Shown piece after piece: positions 1-10,549 of a stretch of DNA of 21,597 nt (position 1 is the stretch's first letter; every line of letters starts with the position of its first letter). The notes under the pieces are model-generated. The model did not search any database. It was not told where the DNA came from and saw only the letters and a list, made by a program, of their open reading frames with translations. The translations under genes were made by a program, and so were the position numbers. This DNA is from Echinostoma caproni (lineage: Eukaryota; Platyhelminthes; Trematoda; Plagiorchiida; Echinostomatidae), in the NCBI GenBank assembly GCA_900618425.1, contig UZAN01039844.1, positions 1-21,597 of the forward strand, written 5' to 3'.

Positions 1-60
1 TGTTTGATCACCGGTTTAAGGTTGAATACCTCATTCAATTGGAACATTAATTAGTTTTTT
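1..60. repeat. Inverted repeat, left copy
   Basis: These 60 bases are the exact reverse complement of 3593-3652, and identity stops at base 61. The copy begins TGTTTGATCACC at the very first base of the window. It could be the terminal repeat of a roughly 3.65-kb element, or an assembly overlap. A contig that starts exactly on a repeat is typical of assembly breaks. No target-site duplication can be tested because the left flank is absent. Confidence 0.95.
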
Positions 61-73
61 TCTGACGCATACA

Positions 74-640
74 GGAGAACTGTGGTTTTGGACAGAAGAA
101 CAACAGGAGGCTTTTGATCGCGTCAAGAAACTTATTGTAAAGGCCCCAGTGCTGGCTTACTTCGATCCCAATGCACATCTGTGCGTTCAATGTGACAACA
201 GTCAATTTGGCTTAGGTGCCAGGATACTTCAAAATGGCCGTTCATTAGATTACCGGAGTAGGACACTAACGGTCTGTGAACAGAGGTACACCTAGATCAA
301 GAAAGAAATGCTAGCAATTGTGTATGCGCTGGAAAGGTCAATGATTACAAATTTGGTCGACGCATGCATACTCAGATCACAAACCACTGATCATGATTGT
401 GGATAAGCCACTCCAGAGAGCACCAGGGAGGTTACAGTCGATGCTAATGTGTCTACAGAAATACAATTATGAACTGCATTACGAACAAGGTAAACGCATG
501 TTTGTGGCGGACACGTTGTCACGAGTCACACCACCTGACGTAGGACAGAAACAAAAGCTGGAATCCATGAACGTTGCATTGGCGGCGACGCATTTCGAGA
601 TGTCTCACACACGAACTGCAACTATTGACGATCCGAGCAT
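74..640 (+). pseudogene. Ty3/Gypsy pol relic: end of reverse transcriptase and RNase H
   Basis: Translation from about 74 gives the Gypsy signature FWTEEQQEAFDRVKKLI, then APVLAYFDP, then the RNase H start CDNSQFGLGA, then EQRY and KKEMLAIVYALE. After a frame change near 340-375 it continues SDHKPLIMIVDKPLQRAPGRL, LQKYNYELHYEQGKRMFVADTLSR (split here for length: LQKYNYELHYEQGK, then RMFVADTLSR). RNase H removes template RNA during retrotransposition in the cytoplasm. The copy is dead: there is an in-frame TAG after EQRYT at about 293-295 and at least two frameshifts. Homology fades after about 640, where the spacer to integrase would be. The upstream RT core (palm with YxDD), gag and protease are absent, so the copy is 5'-truncated at the inverted repeat. 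The clade within Ty3/Gypsy is not determined. Confidence 0.9.
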
Positions 641-1780
641 GCAAGAAATCAAACGAGTTATCTCTGGTGATCAAGACTTCCGTGACCGCAATCCATGCGC
701 GACCAGATACAGTTTTATGTCATCCAATCACCGTTCAAGAAGCTCGACCAATGGTACACCGGGTGAACATGACATCCGAGTTAGTACATATGATGTGTCG
801 GTGCAAACGGTTACGTGATTGGAGGATGCTCGTTCAACCAATCATGTGGACTATTACATTCTATAAAACATGATCTAATTCCATCAGTAAACAAGCATTT
901 GCTGCTATCAATTCCTCGTGTATTTCATTGGTGTCCACATTTCGGGTTGGAAACAATGCAGTTCTGAGCAGTACATTACGGGTTCTGGTATTGCTACATT
1001 CAGTACTATTCTGATTAACACAGTTTCTGTTTTCATTTTCTGCAGCACTCAAATTGCTCTCCAACCTTCAGCATCTTGATGAAACACGAAACGGATGGGC
1101 ATCCGTTGTTGTCCCGAGTTGAACGAACGATGCTACGTGGTTGCTACGCAGGAACTCCGCCCCTATTTTGAACGATCGTTCCGAGATCTGTCGTCTACAT
1201 GAATGATGTATATTTCGGCGTCCCAGTATCACCGTTCCCAAGTGGATTGTGGACATGATTACGTAAGTGTCACAGGTTACCCATCTAGGCCTTGTAATAA
1301 CAAAACCCCTCACTATGTTCTAGATTCAGTGACCTTAGAAAAACAAAAAACCTGAGCACATGTTGATTTTTTGTGACGCGTACCAAAACTACCAGCAACC
1401 AATATACTTGTAGGTGTTGCCAAATAAATCTTTGTTTTGCCTGATACGGATGTCTTTACTGAGACGAAATTAAGAAGACAGAATGACTTGAAGCAAAATT
1501 TCTATTTCAGAGAATAGTATCTAGCTAAATTTTCTAACCCTTAAATAGCCCCACAAAAGTTTCACCTCCTGGTGGAAGATGAGCTAAAAAGCCTTAGAAA
1601 GAAGAAACAGTAGTGGATGCATATCACTCTAAATAGGGAACTCTGATTGTTTCAATTTTTTAATCGGATGCTGAAGTGTAAATATGCTACGATTGCGAAA
1701 TTTCGGTCAACCTATCGACCACTGTCCTTTATTAAAGGTTGAAAATTTCTACGCCACGAGATTCATGCATTTTGCCATAG
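641..1780. other. Gene-free stretch between Gypsy fragments
   Basis: By distance this interval should correspond to the integrase zinc-binding and DDE core of the same Gypsy element. I see no HHCC or D,D-35-E pattern in any frame, only short open frames. It is either decayed element sequence or later insertions. Confidence 0.4.
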
Positions 1781-1930
1781 AAGATGGTGTTTCAGAAACG
1801 ATAGTTTATCTATATCCTCTTCCCGTAATGGACAAGTCCCATCACCATAAATCACCGGCTGAACTACTGTGGCAAAAATCCAACTCTTCAAAGACAAGCG
1901 GATATCCCGACGTTGCTATAGATGTTTCAA
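1780..1930 (+). pseudogene. Possible Gypsy integrase C-terminal scrap
   Basis: One plus frame contains KSPAELLWQK at about 1849-1878, preceded by YPLPV and HHH. Gypsy integrases carry a similar (T/S)PAELLxGR motif just after the catalytic core. The position, about 1.3 kb downstream of the RNase H end at 525, suits the remainder of the element that starts at 74. A single short motif is weak evidence. It could be chance. Confidence 0.35.
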
Positions 1931-3592
1931 GTTAGCAGATACAAACCGAGCCTTCTGTAGGCATGTCACGAGGTAAGATATAGTCACCTAAGTGGTCAAA
2001 TTTATCTACTTTATCTAATGCTTCCCAGTGGGAGTGAGGGTGGAGGATCAACCAATCCAGTCTTATCGCAATAGTTGACGCTTGGAAGTTTCACAACTTA
2101 TGCTGAACACAGAGCTGCGCTGTCACTCAAACTATTCAGAAAAGCTTGCAACTTATATGAATCATCTTTTGGCAGATAAGACAGCCTGCTTTCTGGGAGC
2201 TTATCGATGCCGCTGGCCTCATACGAAGGTAGGGTTGTCTCGATTACAAAATTGCGCAGAAAATTTTGCTTCTAGAGATAACCACAGGTAAAATCGGAAG
2301 CAACTCACTAGGATTATCTACCCTGGATCACGTAATATAAATTGTGTAATGAGTTCATTTGTATGGGTAACGCAATTGCTCGCAGATTCAACGCAGCTGT
2401 TTGAGAAGATAAACTAGTAAGGTCAATAAATACAATTCGGATGCTGGCTTAAAATGGGTTTCAGAAAGTATTCTAGGTGATTTGAGGTTGTCTACCAGGG
2501 AAGGGAAAAGCAGGACTGATTGATTTTTCCCCAATAAAAGATGAACGAAAATGGAGGAAACGCGTACACTGCATGGCATAAATGATAGGGCAACGTTCAG
2601 ATAATTGCATTTAGCAACCAATTACTTGTAAGCAGTCAGTTCAGATGAAGTCCTTAGTTGTTATTCGTATGTAGGCCTTACGCATGGATTGTTTCTCAGC
2701 TATGGGCATACTTCGGGTCTGTAGACTTTTCCATGAAAAATATGAGATAATGTCATTCAAGTAAGATCGTCGAAAGACCTATCCAAATATAATTTAAACC
2801 TCAGACATCTACAACGAGTAAATATAAATCAACGCTACAACAAACACAATGCCCGAACCCACTAGAACTGTCAAATAGTAATTTTGACCTCTTTTTCCAA
2901 ATAATCGGTTGCGTTCCTCAACATCGGATGCTTTTAAAAATTGCTTACACTTGTTTATCCATCAAACGGTGGATGGGTAACTAAGTTGAAACGTTTAAAT
3001 AAAGGTTTTTAATGTGGGTTACCAAGTTCTTTTAAAGAAAACCGATCTGTAGAAGTTGCATCGTGACATTGGGGTACCACTAAGAAACGCACGTTGTGTT
3101 ATCCTCCTACCATGGTGAAGCACGTATTCCGGTCAAAGTAAATCACGCTGGACGTGTTATTGAAGCTTCGGGCTTTAGATCTATTCTTCCTTATGTGGCA
3201 AGCATCAGACTCTGTTGCTATTTGGGGTAGATGAAACTGTAACTCAAAAATAGGAAATTATGTTAGCTCTTGTAAAAGTATCGTAACAAATGGCCCAGAG
3301 TACCGTCCGCTAATTGTACTCCCAATATGACCAATGGAAATTCGTCAGTATCTGTCCAATGACAGCTGAAAGATTGCATCTATCACACTAGTGACCAAGA
3401 TGCACTCCAAATGGCACACGTAACATACACACAAGGAATGCAAAATCTCTTATTACTCACCAGTTTTGACCTCCACCCGTTTCCGTATCGTCGTTCACGC
3501 AAGAGATATAAGGTTGAAACATCTCTAAAGACGTTGATTTTTCCCCACTCCGTGTTGGATGGTGGAGTGATGCAATTAGTGGTATTCATAAG
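1931..3592. other. Unassigned sequence inside the inverted-repeat interval
   Basis: AT-rich sequence with only short open frames and no recognisable domain, tRNA or tandem repeat. It lies between the Gypsy relic and the right copy of the 60-bp inverted repeat. I see no transposase that would make 1-3652 an obvious DNA transposon. Confidence 0.5.
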
Positions 3593-3652
3593 AAAAAACT
3601 AATTAATGTTCCAATTGAATGAGGTATTCAACCTTAAACCGGTGATCAAACA
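3593..3652. repeat. Inverted repeat, right copy
   Basis: Exact reverse complement of bases 1-60, ending GGTGATCAAACA. Perfect identity over 60 bases, against the heavy decay of the surrounding elements, means either a very recent event or an assembly artefact. Confidence 0.95.
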
Positions 3653-4193
3653 TGAAAGTATTATTAAAACTGTTCATTGTTAACATCATCTCGATCAAAT
3701 TTGTCTCTTGTTGCTTTAAATTACAGACCGTTGCTTAAGAAATCCTTCTACCACTGTTTCTGTGTCTTTTACGTGTAATTCGTTAAGCCTGATCATTACA
3801 AATCTCCACTTGTCAAGAATGCCGGCAATGTTATGTTCAGTATTCGTAATCGAACGCCTCCGTAAAGTGTTATTTCTAATTGGTCATATAAAATTCACAA
3901 CCGGCTCACGTTTCATTCATTCAGTACAGGCACAATATATTTTCCAATTTTCCACATTTCATCCTTAGATAAATTCGAATCAAAAGACCGATTAATCACT
4001 CTCAGACTCTAAAAAAACAATGCGTTTTCTGTCACAGCAAATGTGCAAAAACGTCGTCTTCCTGTATTGTATTGTTTTGTGTATAACTTTTGCAAGCACT
4101 GGAGCTCACATTTCAGTTAAAAAATCATACACACCCACCGTCACAATGTACATAATCAAGAGGGAGAAAAGTTTTTACAGGCATGGGGACATT
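3653..4193. other. Gene-free stretch including probable LINE 3' UTR
   Basis: The part next to 4194 is the likely 3' untranslated tail of the minus-strand LINE. It contains AACAATACAATACAGG-like short repeats at about 4060-4075 (read on the minus strand). No clear poly-A tail or target-site duplication was located. 3653-4000 holds nothing recognisable. Confidence 0.4.
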
Positions 4194-5910
4194 TCATAAT
4201 CCAAGGTTAAGACAAAGTTCACTCATTGTTCGCTCTTTGTTTATGAGTGGACGAGCAAGATACGGTATGGGTGAATTGCGGTATGCATTAATTCGAGATG
4301 AAATTTGGCGGAATTGGGAGCGTGTTGAATGATGGGAACGACGAAGTGTCAGTTCTGCATGCAATGGGTGGTCAGGATCTGCGAGAATCCTCTCGGCAAA
4401 TTTCACACCAGAAGTTACGTGATACTCTGAAAACTTTACAGCTAATTCATTCACAGAAATGGAAGAGACATGACTAATAATGGTTAGACCGCGACGTAAG
4501 ATTTTGAAATCCTGTTTGAGTAAACCAGGAAAAATAACTGGGGAACAGTAGATTAAGATGGGGAAAACACATTGATAAACAAAAGTAGAAATAACTGACT
4601 GGGATGCGCGAAACCGCCCGAGCTTTCGAATTTTAAATCATGAGAGCAGCTGTTTACCAATGCAGTTGTGGATGTGGGTTGACCAATGAAGATTGCTATC
4701 CATGGTTACACCAAGATATTTGACCGAGTTCAGCCTGGATAAAGGATTGTTATTAATCACTGTGGGGTCTGTCGGATATGGAGAGCGAGCAAAACTATAT
4801 AAACACTCAACACATTTACTGGGGTTCAGGGTTAGCCCCGATGAGGAGGAGAATGACTGAATTTGATCAAGATTATCGGTGAAAGAGCTTAGATCAGAGT
4901 AAGAATAAATGGGTTGGCACAACACGACATCATCTGCATATTTCAAAATACGTGCGGGAGAAACACATGGAATATCACAAATATAAGTGGCAAATAAGTA
5001 TGGGGATAGCACAGCTCCTTGAAGGACCCCGGAGTTGCTGACTAAGGGTTTCGATATGGCCTTCTCCAATCTTGTGGTTTGTACCCTATCGGTAAAATAG
5101 TTGGATAGTCAAGCTAACAACTGCGTGAGGCATTCAAACGATTCCAGGTTTTGTAACAACTTAGATCGAGGAATGGAATCAAACGCAGAAGAGTGGTCGA
5201 GAAAAACACACCGGACAAACTTAACAGAGCTGTTCAACGATTTAGTGATGAAATGAATGAGGGTGGAGACTGCATCCAGGGTGGATCTATTTGGCTTGTA
5301 AGTAAACTGTAACGGATCACTGGGAATGTTTATAGACTGTTGAAGGCTTTTCCAGTCAATTTAGGAGCTGAAGATGTTAATGCAATGGGAAGAAAAAGTT
5401 TGGAGAGGATAGAACATTTGGATGCTTTGGGGATCGGTATGATTGTGACCGGCCTCCAACAGTCGGGGATAGTAGAAGTGTGAAGGGATTCCTTTACAAT
5501 GGAGGTAATTGCCCCAGCTAGGGAAGCAGCACCAAATTCGAAGAGGGCTGGAAGTAATCCGGGCCTGCAGCAGAAGACGATTAGCAACTTTTTAAAAGTT
5601 TTAACACATCACATTATGAGAGTGGTTCCACGTTACAAACATTTTGTGACGAGTAGGCAGGAAGAATGTCCGATGATTGGCGCAGGAATGCAACATTGAG
5701 ATCATCAGTGTCCATATCTACGTTCGACCGTACTTTCTTCCTTCCACGGAGAAGTCTAATACCTTGCCACAGGTGTTTGCTGTTTCCAGCCCTTAGAATA
5801 TGATCAGAGAATAATGCGTTCAGTCTATTTACTTCAGCTTTGATAAGCCTGGACAAATACCCAACAGCTGAAGCACTGTGAGATTTGTACGCACGTCCCT
5901 TTTGTGCCAC
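4194..5910 (-). pseudogene. Degenerate Jockey/CR1-like non-LTR retrotransposon, ORF2 reverse transcriptase
   Basis: Read on the minus strand the pieces run in RT order. 5910-5614 is the linker before RT (ending about VAFLRQSSDILPA). 5587-5330 has IPDCWRPVTIIPIPKAS and LPIALTS, the first RT motifs. About 5330-5070 has YKPNRSTLDAV and motif A FLDHSSAFDSIPR. 5069-4638 has GVLQGAVLSPYLF and motif C KYADDVVL (YADD at 4929-4940), then the thumb NSVKYLGVTMDS. 4454-4194 has the C-terminal ILADPDHPLH and INAYRNSPIPYLARPL. The catalytic aspartates survive, but the frame changes near 5560-5600 and near 5335-5345, and TGA stops lie at 5109-5111 and 4638-4640. The copy is therefore inactive. No AP endonuclease or ORF1 is visible upstream, so it looks 5'-truncated, the usual fate of LINE copies. 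Such elements move by target-primed reverse transcription. The exact clade (Jockey versus CR1) is not settled. Confidence 0.92.
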
Positions 5911-6644
5911 ACGAATCCAAAACCATCAAACCAAGAACGCAACACGGTTACATCAGTCACGGCTCCTTATTCCCCGTAGCACGGTTGAGTTGGATTCATG
6001 TTCACGATTTTAATATCCCACTGCCTCAGTGTACGCAACCGGTTGGGTGTCGCAACGGCACATATGCTTACAGAACTAGGGTGATCAGTGCACAATCCAC
6101 GGTATTCATATGAGATTTTGTTAATACCTTTTTGATACGCTGAGTTTTGACAACAGCTGATGGACGTCAATTGGGTTCGTTCATTCTTGTCTGAACTTCA
6201 CACGATCAACGCACAAAATACTCGAGCATGAACTAATCATATAGCTATTGCATGATCAATTTGGCTACTTACAAGTAGTCAGTTGCGGAGTGCTATTATC
6301 TGATCCATGTCATTTGTGCCATACACAGTACAGCGAAACGAAATCGTCTACAATGCGAAGTTCTTGGAGCTGAGCCTCTTTAAAGGGACCAAAGTTGGTG
6401 GTGAGAAGTTTCCGCAATTCGGAATTTAACTGCAGACGGATTGTCTGAGGAAGACCAAAGGAATAGTCTCCAAGATCACTTGATCTGTCTCCCATAGATT
6501 TCTTTCTATTGGCATATCTAAAGCATGGGCCTGTATTATTGGATTTTGTGGTGTGTACTTAAGACATGTTCAAAGTTTTATTACGACGTCTGTTTACCGA
6601 ACCCTCTTAGAAAAATGGAAAATTAGTGCGTTTATCTTAGATGA
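5911..6644. other. Unassigned flank of LINE
   Basis: Up to about 5970 the minus strand may continue the LINE linker (SWFDG, WIRVAQKG, in broken frames). A 61-codon minus-strand open frame at 6310-6495 contains LGDYSFGLPQTIRL and FGPFKEAQLQELRIVDDF. It looks protein-like but I do not recognise it. It could be decayed LINE sequence or chance. Confidence 0.35.
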
Positions 6645-7146
6645 GTCAAGCGTTGGCCCAGTATCATCATCGCTTGAGTTTTTTTCAATTTCGAATTTCC
6701 CACGTAAGCAGCTTCGGATTCAGAACTTGTCCTCCCCCTATGTCGGCCCGAAGATCACACGACCGATCGGGTTCACTTATCGATCGGTCGGATGGTTCAG
6801 CTGCAACAAGGGACCTGGTGCTTGCCCTGCTAACCCGAGCGAGAAACCACACCTTGTTTACAGCCGTGAATTTTAGGCAGGCCCCGTGGACTTCGACTGC
6901 ACCGCAGGAGTATCATCATCACACCGATGGACTGGATGTGACAACAAGAGCATTCCAAAACGTGGAAGCCGGTAATAAGACAGTCACCTGTTGGGTTGAG
7001 CGATTCCAAGTGCTGCATGTCGTGGAATCTGATCCAATCAGATCACAGAATGTGTCAGATGGGATTTATTCGAATTTACTTATTTAAATTCGCAGGTGAG
7101 AGGGACGATGTGAAACGATGGAGAAATCGCGCGGCGTATGCTCGTC
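6645..7146. repeat. Unnamed dispersed repeat, copy 1
   Basis: Collinear with 9244-9712 on the same strand. Shared blocks in order: GTTGGCMCARTRTCATCAT; a GATCGATC/GATCGG-rich block with GGTTCAGCTGCAACA against GAACCAGCTGCAACA; GCTAACMCGAGC; CATCATCACAC followed by TGGA; ATCCAATC; and GGTGAGAG followed by GACGA and GATGTGAA. Divergence is high, with indels, so both are old. No open frame is shared between the copies, which argues for a non-coding repeat or a LINE/DNA-element remnant. Ends are approximate. Confidence 0.7.
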
Positions 7147-9243
7147 GGCAATGAGCGGCTTTTGTCAGAGGCCAGCAAATGGTGTAATATCCATTATGCA
7201 GATGCTGTTGTAGTATTCGGAATAGGCATGAATCATAGTCACGATTGAGGCACGAAATCGCACTGGGAGGCATAGGCTGGAATCTCCAGTCCTCAAGATG
7301 CATGCAGAAAACCACAGAAGTATCGGATAGTTGACTGAGGAAACACAGTGCGATTAGTTAATATGTACAAAGAAACGTCATTGGTGAAACAGAGCCTCGC
7401 CAGTAGTCTGCTTGCAATCTCCGTGTCACACAGCTTCTGTTTGAACCGCACGGTTTCTGCTTGTTTGGCGCTGTTGACCGGTGGTCCGTTGTCCAGGAAC
7501 AGTCACACTGATATAAACACGAAATTAATCATCCTCAAACCGTTATTGGGAACAAATTTGACCAAATCTTATTAGATTAATGAATTTTTAGTTTCTTTTT
7601 AAGCAATTTTATATGGTTTTGTAAGGCATGTCAAGCACTTTACGATAGGCTAGATGAAATAACCGAATAATACGCATTATGTGCATGGTTGAAAGTGAAA
7701 CGGTCAATTTCGTCACTCGTGTGACACTCACTTTATTGCCGATTCACTGAAGCTTGCTATTTATTCGCTTTTTCCCTATGTGTTTTACTTTTATGGTTTC
7801 GATGGTGTATCCTTGTAATAGTCTTTTACATTTTTCTGTTTATTTTTCTGTATTTTATGATAGAGTATTTTCACTATTACGCGAAATGATAAAAAAGTAA
7901 TATCTACTGCGAATTTAGGGCTTGTATACGAGGCGAAATTTCTCTCTACACAACAGTCATCAACTTTGTTAATGCGATTCTTTCTGAACCGCCTTCTATT
8001 CTAAACAATGACTTCCTTGCAAGCCCAACACGCGTAACCACAAATCATATAGAACCTCAAATATTCCACAGTTTACCATGAGCATGAACAAAGACGATGA
8101 ACATATTGTTCGATATTTGGTGAAACTGCCTAGATGGATTTGACAGGGAACTTCCAAGAAGGTTGAAACGGAGTCATCGAACTCTTGTGTTTTGTTAGTT
8201 TCATCGTGGTTGAACCAAACCTTATTATATTCTCATACGAGGTTCTAAAATGATTCTGATGATAACCTGGAAATCACAGAAAAACTAATGGCAACCGATT
8301 ATTTGACCTCGATATTTCACAAGACCACTTATGTGTGTTTGTATGTAAGCCCAGTAGAAAGTAGGACTGAAAGGAACTGCATGCCTACATATATAGACGC
8401 ATTCTTGAACAGAATGTAAGCTAATCCCTCCTTTTTCAATAGTAATTTACGAATCTTCTGTGATTGCTCGTTTGATCTCGATTGTCTTTTGTCTTTCACT
8501 CTCAAATCAGACAGGGGCTTCGAAGTTCGTTATTACTGCAACTCCGACGTATCTCTCAAATCAGCTCTGCATTTACTCAAGTGGTGTGACTTTACTGATT
8601 ATGTGACATGCAAAAGTAAATTTCCAAATGAGTATCAGTGAAAAACAGCAATAACGTACCTCTGTGCGCTTCCTTAGATTTCGCGCGAATTCGAACTTGA
8701 AAACATCTTATGAAAATGCTATGAGAACATGGAGGAAACAGTGTGCTAGACGCTGCTTCGCTGTAGAACGTAAAACCATAAAAACCACCGGTTTTCTAAT
8801 CATTTTTCAAACGTGCTCAGTTCTGTCAAACGTGTGGATGTGGAATTCATGATTCACCGTAGTGGAGGAGAGGCAACACCCAATGTAGAGTAACATATTT
8901 TAAAGATCCTTACCATAATAATCCGTTCATGACGAATCGGTTGATCCCCAATATGTTCAGTGCTGACTGACCCCCCGAAGAACAAAAATACAAGTCGCTG
9001 ATATCCTCGCATCGATGTAATTCAACCGAACGCAAGTTCACCCACAAAAAAATTATTCGCATTTAACTCAGTTAATTGTGAGTAGAGGTGTGGGATAATT
9101 AATGTTTATTGATTTGAACTGACTATCCTTCGGACTTCGGCTTCACGCACAATCCTCCGTTCATCGGTTCAACGATACACTCGGATGCACTATATGCGAG
9201 TTGCGTTCTTATTAGAGTCCATGGGCCTGTTAACATCCAGAAC
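7147..9243. other. Gene-free stretch
   Basis: No recognisable gene, RNA or repeat. One minus-strand open segment at about 7330-7507 has GC-rich third positions and reads DNGPPVNSAKQAETVRF in part. It lacks a good acceptor and matches nothing I know. The rest (7576-9243) is AT-rich with short open frames only. Confidence 0.5.
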
Positions 9244-9712
9244 CAGTCAGTCGTTGGCACAATGTCATCATAGCCAAAACTTTTGCCACTTTCAGTTTAC
9301 CCTATGGTGCGTCGCTTCATAACATATTCTCTACTAACGCTCAGGAAGAATGACTCAACTTATTCTTCCATGCGGATCCGATAAACATACGATCGATCAA
9401 GTTCATCGGACGGTTGGATGAACCAGCTGCAACAGGAAACGTGACACTTACCCAGCTAACACGAGCCGCTCGCCTCGCGCCTTTAGAATGATCCAGTGAT
9501 ATTCGACTGAGCATAGCTTAAGTGCCATCATCACACGGCTGGACGCCCAGCAAAACGGTAGTTTCGTGTAAGGTTTAGGAACTACAAGTTACGCTAATCA
9601 CGGGAAATTATCCAATCCGATTGCAAAGAGGGTCAGAGGGGAATTTAGCTATGTGGGACCACGGGTGAGAGAGACGAGGCGATGTGAATCGTTGAAGCGA
9701 TCGCATTGTGCG
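9244..9712. repeat. Unnamed dispersed repeat, copy 2
   Basis: Second copy of the repeat at 6645-7146, in direct orientation about 2.6 kb away. The best-conserved parts are AGCTGCAACA at about 9426-9435, GCTAACACGAGC at about 9457-9468, and GGTGAGAGAGACGAGG at about 9664-9679. It is shorter than copy 1 through deletions in the middle. Confidence 0.7.
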
Positions 9713-10352
9713 CATATTGAATCTCTTCAAAATTCCGAATTCTTCTCGGGTACTGATGTATAGGAGACGGTTATCTGATCACATGAAACAAAATTCCATA
9801 TGGTTGTCCTAGAAATTCCCCATTATGTAGGGCAATTTTCCTACATTTTCCTAGACGCTTAACACAGAATTGTTTTACTGTTTAGTCTTATTCATGTATC
9901 AGTACCACGGAATCGTTTATCAAAATAGACGAATAAAATTCATTCTTTACTGGATTTAACCCCAATGGATACGTGATCCCCCAAATCCTCCATCCTTTTT
10001 GCGTCATTTTGCCTCCCAATCATTTTTAGACTAAATGCTGGTAAAGATTTCAACAGGCTAGACGGAAAACAAACACTGCGATAGGAGTTCCCGTCGTAAA
10101 CTCTCACCGGTGGCGTACGTAAGATTGAACAAAATAGACATCAGGGTGTTTTTGCACAAAAAATGTTTCTTCAAGTTCTGTTAGCTGCAGTTAGTGGATT
10201 CCCAAGGTAGATCTGACAGTCCCTCTGGGTTAAAATGAAATAAGACCAGGGTAGTTCGGAAACCATAGAGAATATGGTTCACGATGCTATTGAAAAGGGC
10301 TCAAAGTCATCGAGAGAAACTTTTAGTGAAAGCAGAGTTTCCCCGTGATGAA
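9713..10352. other. Gene-free stretch
   Basis: No recognisable coding, RNA or repeat signal on either strand. Composition is ordinary for the window. Confidence 0.5.
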
Positions 10353-10549
10353 GTTGAATAGCGGAGCCAAAAACAGATTTGCACAATGTGTACTGCGTCA
10401 TTTCGCTGCATATGTACGCGTGAATTATGCAGTTGCATTTTCTGACCATATACCACTGATTAGATAAACTGCAGTATGCATGTGCGTGTACAGATGCAGC
10501 GAAATGATCCGGGATACATTGTGCAAACCTATCTTTAGCTTCTCCATTC
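10353..10549. repeat. Long imperfect inverted repeat (fold-back / MITE-like)
   Basis: Left arm about 10353-10434 and right arm about 10467-10549 are roughly 75-80 percent complementary, around a loop of about 32 bases. The strongest block is a perfect 14-base match, TCATTTCGCTGCAT on the left pairing with ATGCAGCGAAATGA on the right, plus GCACAATGT pairing with ACATTGTGC. A minus-strand open frame (10279-10605) runs through it, but its two halves are mirror images, so I treat that frame as incidental. No target-site duplication was identified. Confidence 0.75.

Noticed and set aside
6553..7087. Plus-strand frames of 107 and 148 codons
   Set aside because: They overlap each other in a region homologous to 9244-9712, where the frames are not conserved.
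7330..7507. Minus-strand segment with GC-rich third positions as an exon
   Set aside because: A TGA sits immediately upstream of the good-looking part, the nearest acceptor puts it in the wrong frame, and no family is recognised.
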